Shown here one piece after another: positions 1 through 6,822 of a stretch of 23,491 nucleotides of DNA (the stretch's first letter is position 1; each line of letters opens with the position of its first letter). Source of the stretch: CADCVT01 sp036389485 (GTDB lineage Bacteria > Actinomycetota > Thermoleophilia > Solirubrobacterales > Solirubrobacteraceae); contig DASVPR010000054.1 of assembly GCA_036389485.1 (NCBI GenBank), forward strand, positions 1 to 23,491. The letters run 5' to 3'. Both the position numbers and the translations under genes were made by a program. The notes under the pieces were generated by a model. The model ran no database searches. It was not told the DNA's origin and worked only from the letters and a program-made list of their open reading frames with translations.

Positions 1-2
1 AG

Positions 3-140
3 CTCTACGCCAACAGCGCCGAGCGCACCGCAGCGCTCGACGCCTGGCTCAACCACTACAACTTCATCCGACCCCACGGCAGCCTCAGCCACAAGCCGCC
101 CGGCTCACGACTGACGAAGGCGCCTGGGAACGACAGCTAG
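3..140 (+). CDS. IS481-family transposase, C-terminal fragment
   Basis: The reading frame is open from the window edge and encodes the last 45 residues of a DDE transposase. The stretch containing LNHYNFIRPHGSL is the typical end of the IS481/rve integrase-like catalytic domain, after the last catalytic Glu. A full protein of this family is about 300-330 residues, so most of it lies outside the window. The final codons are GAC AGC TAG; the IS itself seems to end at base 135, so the stop codon comes from the adjacent GCTAGC target sequence. It is probably the other end of the element that begins at 23356. Confidence 0.9.
   Translation, partial: LYANSAERTAALDAWLNHYNFIRPHGSLSHKPPGSRLTKAPGNDS
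115..135 (-). repeat. IS481-family right terminal inverted repeat
   Basis: Read on the minus strand this begins TGTCGTTCCCAGG. It matches 8 of the first 9 bases of TGTAGTTCCTGAG at 23356, and fewer beyond that. It overlaps the 3' end of the transposase frame, as is usual in IS481 elements. The boundary is inferred from this match and from the neighbouring GCTAGC. Confidence 0.65.
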
Positions 141-141
141 C
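136..141. repeat. Target-site duplication GCTAGC (right copy)
   Basis: GCTAGC directly follows the right inverted repeat, and the same hexamer directly precedes the left inverted repeat at 23350-23355. IS481 of Bordetella is known to insert at NCTAGN with a 6-bp duplication, so the length and core fit the family. Because CTAG is the preferred target, two independent insertions could also share it. Confidence 0.65.
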
Positions 142-746
142 TTCCCCAGCCGCGCTCGTGTCCGGGTTGGAAAGCCATCCACCAAGGCGCGTCGCAAAGC
201 CGCCCGCCGAGGTGCGCCCCGCGCGCTGCCTCTTGAGTCCCCGCTTCCCACGATGGGAACCGACGATGCAGTCGAGGGAGTACGAGGTCCCACGTGAACC
301 TCAGCGCCGCCTCGATCCGATCGCAGGCCCGCGAGGCGTGCCTGTGGGGTCGGTCGCATTCGCGGAGGAGCAGGTCACGCGCGGCAAGCTCGTTCCACGC
401 GGCGCGAGGACGAAGGTGGCCAGCAGCAGAGTTCGCAAGGCTCGCACCGACATCTCCACCAGAAGGGCCCGGGTTCACCGGTGTCCCTACCGCGCACCGC
501 CCCGTCAGTATCGCAGTCCGGTGCGCCCCCGATATTGTCAGGGGAGATAGTCCCTGAAGATCTCGGGGTTGGGAGTCGCGCGATGGCCGCTTGGTCGCGC
601 GACTCCACGTCTCGCACACCCGGGTCCCGGGTTGATCAGGACCGGCTAACGCTCGCAGTCTCGCGGGCGAGGCGCCCCCCGCTAGCGCTCATGTCGTTCG
701 CCGTGCTCGATCTTCGCGCCGGGACCGTTAATGGCGAGCGGGGCCT
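142..746. other. Intergenic stretch, no supported gene
   Basis: About 600 bp without a gene I can defend. Overlapping frames of 80-190 codons exist on both strands, but none has a recognisable motif or a start with a ribosome binding site. The minus-strand frame ending at 137 contains a protein-like stretch (around RAAWNELAARDLLLRE, near 350-420), so a decayed gene is possible. If the IS is removed, this sequence joins directly to the DNA at 23349. Confidence 0.4.
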
Positions 747-1619
747 TCAGAAGCCCTCGCAGTCCGCTGCTGGAGCGGGATCTAGGAGCAGGTCAATCTG
801 CAGAGCGTCGAACCCCTTACCGCACGAGACTCCGGCGTCCGTCGTGCCATCAACGATGCTGAGCTCGTCCCGGCCATCGCCTCCAGAGACGAAGTCCGTG
901 TCATCCGGCGACGGGTTCACAAGGAAGAACTCGGTCCGGCAGACGGAGCGGGCGGACAGAGGAAAGCAGGTTCGGGTAGGGAAGGCCGCCAGCGGACCAA
1001 TGGCGTCGTTACCGGGGCCACCAGCCAGCCGATCGCGCCCCAACTCCCCGTCGATCTGATCGTGTCCGGTGCCGCCGATGAGCACGTCCGCCAGGTCGCC
1101 GCCGAACAGGCGATCCGGGCCACCGTCTCCGAAGACAGTGTCGCGTGACTGAAGCGGGTGCGTGCCAGAGCTGAACGCGTCGCGGCCGTCACCCAGGTGC
1201 GCCACGAGTTCAGGCACCGCGAGATCTCCGTGGAACATCAAGTTCTCAATCTTGTCGTCCCCGTCGCCGAGGTTTGCTGTCACGCGCGGCCCGACGTCGA
1301 AGCAGCGCACCCCGTTTCGTGCCTGGTTCACGCTGCACTGCGGGCCGGCGGCGAGCCGGACCTGCCCCAGCTCCGCGACGCTGAAGAAAAGACCGACCTC
1401 ACCGATCGCGCCCCCTTCGATGCGGAGGTTGTTGATTTCGCCGGGAAGCGCCTTAATGAGGACGCGTCCGTCAACGACGCCGACCGTCGTGGCGTGCGCC
1501 AGGGCTGGGCCGAGGCCGACGGCAGCGACTGTGATCGCGACGAAAACCCGGCCCAGAGTGAGCCGCCTCGTTCGTTGTGCGGCACCGATCAAGCAAGTGA
1601 TCCCGCGGATGTCTTGCAT
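747..1619 (-). CDS. Secreted calcium-binding (RTX-like) repeat protein
   Basis: This 290-residue protein has a hydrophobic N-terminal export signal (about residues 22-42, ending GPALAHA) followed by a mature region with glycine/aspartate-rich nonapeptide repeats. The clearest repeats run from 163 to 207 (GDGGPDRLFGG, IGGTGHDQIDG, GGPGNDAIG), with further copies near 117-121 and 246-252. Such GGxGxDxUx repeats bind Ca2+ and fold as a beta-roll outside the cell. Six cysteines (96, 106, 218, 227, 266, 287) may form disulfides. The ATG at 1619 was chosen because AAAGGAGG lies just upstream; the open frame continues far upstream only as an antisense shadow of the ParB-like gene. No enzymatic domain is visible, so the function is unknown. 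Confidence 0.8.
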   Translation of the reverse strand: MQDIRGITCLIGAAQRTRRLTLGRVFVAITVAAVGLGPALAHATTVGVVDGRVLIKALPGEINNLRIEGGAIGEVGLFFSVAELGQVRLAAGPQCSVNQARNGVRCFDVGPRVTANLGDGDDKIENLMFHGDLAVPELVAHLGDGRDAFSSGTHPLQSRDTVFGDGGPDRLFGGDLADVLIGGTGHDQIDGELGRDRLAGGPGNDAIGPLAAFPTRTCFPLSARSVCRTEFFLVNPSPDDTDFVSGGDGRDELSIVDGTTDAGVSCGKGFDALQIDLLLDPAPAADCEGF

Positions 1620-1726
1620 GGAAGGCCCTCCTTTGGAGTGTCCTGCCGCTTGTAGTCGGCGCTCCGGAATATGGCTCCGTGCCTTCGACATAAACGGGAC
1701 GCAGTTGACATTCCGAGGTACCACTA

Positions 1727-1742
1727 AGCGTTGAACAACGCT
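1727..1742. promoter_or_regulatory. 16-bp palindrome AGCGTTGAACAACGCT
   Basis: A perfect inverted repeat with 7-bp arms and AA centre lies 108 bp upstream of the secreted repeat protein start and about 360 bp upstream of the ParB-like gene. It could be an operator or a centromere-like partition site. It does not match the classical parS sequence, so this is only a position-based suggestion. Confidence 0.4.
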
Positions 1743-2062
1743 ACACCCAGTCGAGGCCGTCGGTGCGTTTCGTCGGCCTGGTGACGCGGCGCGACTGCGG
1801 CGAGTCGCGCGCCCGGCGTCGCGCGCACTGTTACCGGACGCGGGGGTCCGGCCTGAAGACGCCTCCAGCTCCACTCGGCACTGTCGCCGCCAGCCGACCC
1901 CGCCGGAATCGTCTCGGGCGCTGCCAAAGGACGGGTCGTGACTGCGGGCGACGCGCTTCACGACCCACCGCAGGCGCTCGCCTTCAAGGACAGCGTCCAG
2001 CCGCCGACCAGCCCTCGCTTCCCCGAGGATGGCACGGCTTCGCCGTGCGAATGGGTCGCGAA
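1743..2062. other. Leader region of the ParB-like gene, no supported CDS
   Basis: No convincing coding frame. The visible structure is a short GCACGG-CTTCG-CCGTGC hairpin at 2032-2048, followed by the hairpin annotated at 2063-2085. The stretch probably holds the promoter of the gene at 2103, but I cannot point to convincing -35 and -10 boxes. Confidence 0.35.
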
Positions 2063-2085
2063 GGGCCCGCCGGCGGGGCGGGCCC
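2063..2085 (+). promoter_or_regulatory. GC-rich hairpin in the leader of the ParB-like gene
   Basis: GGGCCCGCC and GGCGGGCCC form a perfect 9-bp stem with a 5-nt loop. It ends 17 nt before the ATG at 2103, just before the ribosome binding site GAGGAGG at 2092-2098. The genes at 4092, 4452 and 18779 also have hairpins immediately upstream. Confidence 0.5.
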
Positions 2086-2102
2086 CGTGACGAGGAGGCC
2101 TC

Positions 2103-3958
2103 ATGGTCGACCAGGTCAAGAGCGAAGAGCCCAACGGTGCAGGCGACGCGCCGGCGATCGGCGAGCTGCGCACGCTGCCGCTGTCGCGGATCAAGGTCGT
2201 CGACGGGTTCAACCCGCGGGGCGGCGTCGAGCGCGCGCAGATTGACCAGCTCGCATGCTCCATCGCGGAGCGGGGGATGCTGCAGCCGGTGCTGGTCCAG
2301 CCGGCGGACGAGGACGGCGAGTATCCGCTGACCGACGGCAATCGCCGCGTCCTCGCGGCGGCGCAGGCCGGGCTCATGGAGATCCCGGCGCTCATCCGCG
2401 AGACGGACGAGCGGACGGGCGGGCTCGACGACGCGCTGATCGCGAACCTCGGCGCGATCCGGCTGAACCCGCTGGAGGAAGCGCTCGGCTTCCGGCGGCT
2501 CGGCGACGCGCGCCTGACGCCGCGGGAGATCGCGCACCGCGTCCCCGGGATGAGCGAGCGGCTCGTGCGCGAGCGGCTGCGCATCCTCGACCTGCCCGCG
2601 GAGCTGTGGCCGAAGGTCGCCGACAAGACGATCCCGCTCGGAGCCGTCGAGGCTCTCGCCTCCCTCGCCGCGATCCACCCGGGCCTGCCGAGCGTCGCCG
2701 TCGGTCGCGTGGTCGACGGCCCGGTCGAGCAGTGGGACGCGCCCACGACGTGGGACGACATCATGACCGACCCGATCAGCGTCGTCGTCGGCCGCTACGA
2801 GCGCCAGATCGACGATCTGCCGAGCGACGTCTACGTCGGTGGGCACAGCTACCCGGTCGATCGGTTCGAGCTCGACGAGAAGGGGGCGAGGGACCTCGAG
2901 AAGCTGTGCGGGTTCCTTCCGGGCGTGGAGCCCGAGGACTTCACGGTCCGCTTCGACCGGGTCGACGAGGCGCGGGCGCTCGGCGCCGCACACACGTCGG
3001 CCTCCGGCTACGAGACGCTCATCGTCGGCCAGGACGTCGCGAACCAGCTCGCCGGCGACTACATCGCCGCGTGCCTGAAGGTCCAGCGGGCGAACGCGCG
3101 GCGCACGGCGACGCCGGACGTTCCGGAGGACGCGTCGACCCCCGACGAGCCGGCCGACCCCGCCGAGGCCGAGGCGACGCGCAAGGAGGCCGCGCGTCGC
3201 GAGCGCGCCGAGGCCAAGGCCGCGCAGGAGGCCGCGGCCGCGCGGAACGAGGAGCTGGGGCTGGCGCTCGTCAAGCACCTCTCGAAGGTGAAGGTCGACG
3301 CGCGCGTGCTGAAGATCCTCACGTGCGCCGACGTGTCGGCGCAGATCGGGAAGATCGCGATGCGCGGCGCCCGTTACGGGTTCCCCGGGTGGGTCGAGCA
3401 GACCGAGCGCAAGAGCGGCGGTGTGAAGCGCAGCTACCTGCCTGCGGGCGCGGCCGAGGCCAAGGCGCTCGAGTACCTCGCAGGCGCGCGCACGGCCACG
3501 GAGATCGCCGGCCGGACACTCGCGCTGATGGCGATGGCTCGGCACGCGGACGAGAAGGCGGTCGCGCAGTCGCAGCGCAGCTTCTTCGACATGCGGTTCG
3601 CCGGCTACGTGCGCGGCCTGCGTGGGCCGAGGAGGTGGCCGACGTCCTCGACGAGATCCTCATCGAGAAGCTGCCCGAGCCGATCGCCGCGCCGATCCGC
3701 ACCGCGCGCGATGAGCGCGCGGCGCAGCGGGCGGAGGAGGAGCGCCGCGAGCGCGAGCGCGACGGCGTGGTCGCGGAGTTCGTCGAGCGCGCGCCGTCGA
3801 TGACGTGCGACGAGCGGCAGACCGAGATTCAGCGGCTCCGACGCGAGTACGGCTTCAGCGCCCTGCCGCACGAGGTCGGCCCGCAGCTCATGGAGCTCCC
3901 GGAGCCGGGCGCGTCCGACGCGGAGCCGGCGGCCGAGGCTGACGACTCGACCACCTGA
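2103..3958 (+). pseudogene. ParB/Srx-domain partition-like protein, frameshifted
   Basis: The N-terminal third is a ParB/Srx-type domain: LPLSRIKVVDGFNPRG (25-40), SIAERGMLQPVLVQP (53-67) and the box PLTDGNRR (75-82). An HTH segment follows (LTPREIAHRVPGMSERLVRERL, about 138-159). ParB-like proteins bind DNA in plasmid partition or in regulation of mobile elements. A charged Ala/Glu/Arg coiled coil lies near residues 355-390. The first frame runs to 3803 but becomes Ser/Arg nonsense after codon 506. Re-reading one base at 3620 restores a continuous acidic-helical C-terminus (AWAEEVADVLDEIL...) ending at 3958, for 618 residues in all. One missing G (CTG[G]CGTGG) would explain it; no slippery heptamer is present. 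The start has GAGGAGG 4 nt upstream. No ParA-type gene is adjacent. Confidence 0.8.
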
Positions 3959-3964
3959 GGCTGG

Positions 3965-3997
3965 TCGCCCCTCGCCCGGGGCATGGGCGAGGGGCGA
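3965..3997 (+). terminator. Strong hairpin after the ParB-like gene
   Basis: TCGCCCCTCGCCC and GGGCGAGGGGCGA form a perfect 13-bp stem around a 7-nt loop, starting 7 nt after the restored stop codon at 3958. There is no U-tract, which is common for intrinsic terminators in high-GC actinobacteria. Its position supports 3958 as the true end of the gene. Confidence 0.65.
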
Positions 3998-4008
3998 ACC
4001 GCTGTCGT

Positions 4009-4021
4009 CCCCTACTAGGGG
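4009..4021. promoter_or_regulatory. Palindrome CCCCTACTAGGGG
   Basis: A 6-bp inverted repeat with a single central base lies between the terminator hairpin and the leader of the gene at 4092. It could be an operator for the downstream small winged-helix protein. No family match is claimed. Confidence 0.35.
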
Positions 4022-4038
4022 AACAGACCCTGAAAATC

Positions 4039-4067
4039 GCCCCCGCGCCGCGCGAACGGCCGGGGGC
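4039..4067 (+). promoter_or_regulatory. Hairpin leader shared with the paralogue at 18779
   Basis: GCCCCCG and CGGGGGC form the outer stem. The surrounding sequence (AATCG, the stem, then CGGCAC) aligns with the leader of the paralogous gene on the minus strand at 18803-18833 at about the same distance from the ATG. Conservation outside the coding sequence suggests a regulatory RNA structure or an operator copied with the gene. Confidence 0.55.
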
Positions 4068-4091
4068 ACGGCACCGAAGTAGAGGCCTTCG

Positions 4092-4349
4092 ATGCATGAT
4101 GAGCGTAGCTCTGGCGCGGCCGATCAGCCGCACGATCAGGACGTCCTCGAGCATGGCGTCCTGCACCACATCCTTGCCCTCCATCCGGCGCATGTCCGCT
4201 TCGACGAGCTGGTCCGCGAGATGGGCGAGGAGCAGTTCCTCGTCGAGGACGCCGTGACGCAGCTGGTCGCCGACGGTCTGCTCTACCGCCATGACGAGTT
4301 CGTCCTGGCGACGCGGGCAGCCGTGCGGTTCGACGAGCTCGAAACCTGA
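4092..4349 (+). CDS. Small winged-helix-like protein, copy 1
   Basis: An 85-residue soluble protein. After a polar N-terminus it shows a helix-turn-helix-like core: VLEHGVLHHILALHPAHV, then RFDELVREMGEEQF, then VEDAVTQLVADGLLYR, ending in a short beta-hairpin DEFVLATRAAVRF. This is the layout of MarR/ArsR-type winged helices that sense when a domain should bind DNA. It is a paralogue of the 78-residue protein at 18543-18779: both start MHDE, carry LxxxGL followed by a DFV/DEFV-F/L-ATRAA segment, and share a hairpin leader. A decayed third copy sits at 17643-17745. It lies between the ParB-like and ArdC-like genes, so it is probably an element-borne regulator. The regulatory role is inference. 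Confidence 0.75.
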   Translation: MHDERSSGAADQPHDQDVLEHGVLHHILALHPAHVRFDELVREMGEEQFLVEDAVTQLVADGLLYRHDEFVLATRAAVRFDELET

Positions 4350-4355
4350 CCCGCA

Positions 4356-4420
4356 GCGGGGCCGCCCGCCTCCGGATGGTCGCACGCGTTCGCGTGCCGG
4401 AGGTCGGGCGACGGCCCCGC
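4356..4420 (+). promoter_or_regulatory. Long stem-loop between copy 1 and the ArdC-like gene
   Basis: GCGGGGCCG (4356-4364) pairs with CGGCCCCGC (4412-4420), CCTCCGG (4369-4375) pairs with CCGGAGG (4397-4403), and the tip is GCACGCG-TT-CGCGTGC (4382-4397). The structure begins a few bases after the stop at 4349 and ends 31 nt before the ATG at 4452. It could terminate the upstream transcript or control translation of the downstream gene. Confidence 0.55.
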
Positions 4421-4451
4421 AGCGCGCGGGGCCCAGACCGGAGGTTCCGAC

Positions 4452-5426
4452 ATGGGACGGAAGCGACTGTCCGAGGACGAGCGCGCCGCGCGGCGCGAAG
4501 CCGACCGGCAGAAGGCGCGCGAGGCGGTTGAGGCGCTCAAGACGAGCGAGGGCTGGCAGCGGTGGCTGAGCCTGCGGCGTCACTTCCACCGCTACTCGCT
4601 CGCGAACCAGCTGCTGATCGCTCTACAGAAGCCCGACGCGACGCGCGTCGCCGGCTTCCGGGCGTGGCTGAAGCTCGGCTACGTCGTGCGGCGCGGCGAG
4701 CGCGCCATCAAGATCTGGGTGCCCGTCACGCCGTCGAAGAAGAAGCTCGACGAGTGGCGAGCCGGCGGCGCGGATCCAGCGGAGCGGCCGCGCACGTGGT
4801 TCCGGCTCGGCCCGGTCTTCGACCGCTCGCAGGTCGAGCCGCTTCCGCCGCCGGCGGAGCCCGTGCCGCTCGATCCGCCGATCGCCACGCTCGAGGGCGA
4901 CGAACTCGCGTGGGCTTGGCCACAGCTCGTGGAGCTCCCCCGCGAGCTGGGGTCCGACGTCGTCCTGCGGCCGCTTCCTGCCGCCTGCGGCGGTTCCTAC
5001 GACCCGGCGACGCTGGCGATCACGATCAACGACGCCGCGAGCATCAACGCGCGCGTCAAGACGCTGGTCCACGAGATCGCGCACGCGCTCGTGCGCGCCG
5101 AGCCGCGCGACGACGAGGCGCCGATGACGTACGACGAGGAGGAGCTCGTCGTCGAGTCCGTCGCGTTCACGGTCTGCGGGTCGCTTGGCTTCGACACGAG
5201 CGGCTACTCGATCCCCTACCTCGCGTCGTGGTCCGAAAGCGCGGAGCTGGAGACGATCGAGCGCGCCGCCGCCCTCATCGACCGGATCGCGCGGCGGGTC
5301 GAGGAGGCGCTCGGCGAGCCCGGCGGAGTCAGAAGAGCTTCAGCGAGCGGCGTGATCCTGCGAGCTCACGACGCCTGCCCTGACGCCAGCGGCGCGAGGG
5401 CGGCCGCCGCCCTCGGCAGTCGGTAG
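4452..5426 (+). CDS. ArdC-like ssDNA-binding domain protein with zinc metallopeptidase domain
   Basis: A 324-residue protein. Residues about 30-92 match the ArdC N-terminal ssDNA-binding domain (YSLANQLLIALQKPDATRVAGF, then WLKLGYVVRRGERAIKIWVP). The C-terminal part carries a gluzincin-type HEIAH motif at 207-211 with a downstream acidic segment EEELVVESVAF (229-239) expected to supply the third zinc ligand. ArdC proteins are carried by conjugative plasmids and protect incoming single-stranded DNA from restriction; the peptidase domain's substrate is unknown. The start has GGAGG (4440-4444) at good spacing. The last about 35 residues look atypical and overlap the convergent gene ending at 5366 by 61 bp, so the true C-terminus may have drifted. 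Neighbours are element backbone genes. Confidence 0.85.
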   Translation: MGRKRLSEDERAARREADRQKAREAVEALKTSEGWQRWLSLRRHFHRYSLANQLLIALQKPDATRVAGFRAWLKLGYVVRRGERAIKIWVPVTPSKKKLDEWRAGGADPAERPRTWFRLGPVFDRSQVEPLPPPAEPVPLDPPIATLEGDELAWAWPQLVELPRELGSDVVLRPLPAACGGSYDPATLAITINDAASINARVKTLVHEIAHALVRAEPRDDEAPMTYDEEELVVESVAFTVCGSLGFDTSGYSIPYLASWSESAELETIERAAALIDRIARRVEEALGEPGGVRRASASGVILRAHDACPDASGARAAAALGSR

Positions 5427-5734
5427 CGCTCGCAGAGTCCAGCGAGCGTCTGCGCAGCGGTGGCGCGATCGCCGTGCTCCATCGCGTGCAGTGCTGCCAA
5501 CGCGAGCTGAGCGTCGGGTGCGGACGCCCGGCGCTCAAGCACGAACCGCGCGTGCCATCGGGTAGCTGCGGCCGCGTAGGCCGCGCGCTCGGAGGCGAGG
5601 AAGACGAGGCAGACGGCGAGAGCGTCCTCGAGCTGCACCTTGCCGAGTTCCGCTGCGGCGGAGCGCACGAGGAGCGGATTGTTCGTTTGGAGCGCGCGCT
5701 GGAAGCGGGCGTAGGGGGAACCCTGCGATGTCAC
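5366..5734 (-). CDS. Small alpha-helical protein of unknown function, LexA-box controlled
   Basis: A 122-residue, Ala/Leu-rich, soluble helical protein with a GTG start. The N-terminus GSPYARFQRALQTNN and the body (LEDALAVCLVFLASERAAYAAAATRWHARFVLER) look like a helical-repeat or adaptor fold. From memory, similar proteins occur next to phage or integrative-element genes in Thermoleophilia, but I cannot name a family. It is convergent with the ArdC-like gene and overlaps its 3' end by 61 bp. Its start codon touches a 14-bp LexA/SOS box at 5734-5747, so expression probably rises on DNA damage. I see no clear ribosome binding site, and the box occupies the place where one would be, so transcription may start very near the GTG. 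Confidence 0.7.
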   Translation of the reverse strand: MTSQGSPYARFQRALQTNNPLLVRSAAAELGKVQLEDALAVCLVFLASERAAYAAAATRWHARFVLERRASAPDAQLALAALHAMEHGDRATAAQTLAGLCERYRLPRAAAALAPLASGQAS

Positions 5735-5747
5735 GAACGCATGTTCG
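5734..5747 (-). promoter_or_regulatory. Predicted LexA (SOS) box CGAACGCATGTTCG
   Basis: The sequence fits the Gram-positive/actinobacterial LexA consensus CGAAC-RNRY-GTTYG at every position. It touches the GTG start of the minus-strand gene 5366-5734, where bound LexA would block transcription. This was spotted by eye; genome-wide background frequency was not computed. Confidence 0.65.
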
Positions 5748-5970
5748 CATCAGGACCGGCTCCGTGAGCTGTCAACGAGGGCACCGGGCCAGGTGGCCGG
5801 ACCCGAGCACGCCTCCAGGCTGCCCGCCGGCCAGCAATCCGCCGCACCACGTCTCGCGCTTCGCGTCGGCTGGCGCCGAGCCCTGACGGGCCGAACGTGG
5901 CGCGTGCGTTCGCAGGCCAGTGGGCTCATCACCAGGGCGAGCTCGATCCCGACCACCTGGAGGAGCCGCC

Positions 5971-6249
5971 TTGAAGCCCACGTCCAAGCAGCTGAACTAC
6001 CTGCGCAGCCTCGCGCAGCGCACCGGCCAGACCTTCGCGTGGCCGCACACCATCGAGGACGCCTCGAGCGAGATCGAGCGACTGCAGGGCGTCAAGAAGA
6101 CGCCGGTCGCCGACCGCCGCCGCGAGCGCCGCGAGGTCCGAGACGACATGGCCGCCGGCCGCGGCGACAGCGCGCGGGTACGCGAGACCGAAGTTGAGGG
6201 CTACGGCAGCACCGCCCGCTGGACCGGCCGCGCGGAGACCAGGCGATGA
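5971..6249 (+). CDS. Small basic protein of unknown function (KQLNYLRSLAQRTG family)
   Basis: A 92-residue protein with a TTG start, chosen because GGAGGAG lies about 6 nt upstream and the conserved-looking N-terminus KPTSKQLNYLRSLAQRTGQTF begins right there. That segment resembles the small helical domain of DUF3072-like proteins, with the pattern of a short DNA- or partner-binding motif, followed by the segment EDASSEIERL. The second half is strongly basic (DRRRERREVRDDMAAGRGDSARVRE). It overlaps the next gene by 4 nt (ATGA), so the two are translationally coupled. It belongs to the element backbone block; the role is unknown. Confidence 0.75.
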   Translation: MKPTSKQLNYLRSLAQRTGQTFAWPHTIEDASSEIERLQGVKKTPVADRRRERREVRDDMAAGRGDSARVRETEVEGYGSTARWTGRAETRR

Positions 6250-6536
6250 CCGCCGCGACGACGAAGCCGCGCGTAGGCGAGCGAGTCGAGCTCGCGCGCT
6301 ACACGATCACCGCGGGCGAGCGGGTGCTCTACGGCCAGCGCGTCAACGGCGTCGTTCGGGTGAGCGACAAGCCGGCGAGCGGCGGCGGTCGCTCGTTCCT
6401 CGTCGAGCGCGGTCTAACCAGCAACGCGGAGCTCGAGGCGCTCGTCGCCGACTACGTCAGCGAGAGTGCGCGTCGCGACGAGCCGGCCGCGATCGTGAGG
6501 GTCGGAGAGCAGCTGCGGAGCGGCGTAGCTAGCTGA
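6246..6536 (+). CDS. Small conserved-looking protein of unknown function
   Basis: A 96-residue soluble protein whose ATG overlaps the stop of the preceding gene (ATGA), so it is co-translated with it. It looks like a compact beta-rich domain: RVELARYTITAGERVLYGQRVNGVVRVSDKPA, then GGRSFLVERGLTSNAELEALVADYV. No catalytic motif or membrane segment is visible. Its position after the ArdC-like and KQLNYL genes suggests a backbone accessory role in the element, but no function can be assigned. Confidence 0.75.
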   Translation: MTAATTKPRVGERVELARYTITAGERVLYGQRVNGVVRVSDKPASGGGRSFLVERGLTSNAELEALVADYVSESARRDEPAAIVRVGEQLRSGVAS

Positions 6537-6810
6537 CTGCCGCCCGTCGCGGGCTGGGCGGTCCCGCCGAGGCGAGACACGCCCTCCCGCTTAGCCGATC
6601 CGAAGGATCAGCATGGCCACTACGACAAGTAGCGCCAGTGTCGTGGACATTGGTTCCACTTGAAATCACCTCGCCTTCTGGACCTCGAGGGCCCCGGGTC
6701 GGCGGGGAGGTGGCCAGTCCCGAGTGTAGGACGCGTGGGCGGGATACCCAGTGCTCTGCGAGCCGGGCTGAACGACGCCGCAAGAGGCCGAAGCCCGCCG
6801 GTTGACGCCC

Positions 6811-6816
6811 TAGATT
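6811..6816 (+). promoter_or_regulatory. -10 box (TAGATT) for leaderless gene at 6823
   Basis: TAGATT ends exactly 6 nt before the GTG at 6823, the spacing expected when transcription starts on the first base of the start codon. There is no ribosome binding site. No good -35 box is visible. The same arrangement recurs at 10829, 15299, 19410 and 19508. Confidence 0.55.
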
Positions 6817-6822
6817 CGCGGT

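Noticed and set aside
1826..1860. A possible third hairpin leader resembling those before the small winged-helix copies.
   Set aside because: It shares CTGTTACCG and GCGGGGG with the 18803-18833 leader but lacks the left stem arm and has no gene behind it.
747..3545. A minus-strand open frame of over 900 codons.
   Set aside because: It is mostly the complement of the ParB-like gene; only the part from the ATG at 1619 has a ribosome binding site, export signal and RTX repeats.
3600..3640. Programmed ribosomal frameshift in the ParB-like gene.
   Set aside because: No slippery heptamer (X XXY YYZ) or shift-promoting structure is seen at 3618; a single missing base explains it more simply.
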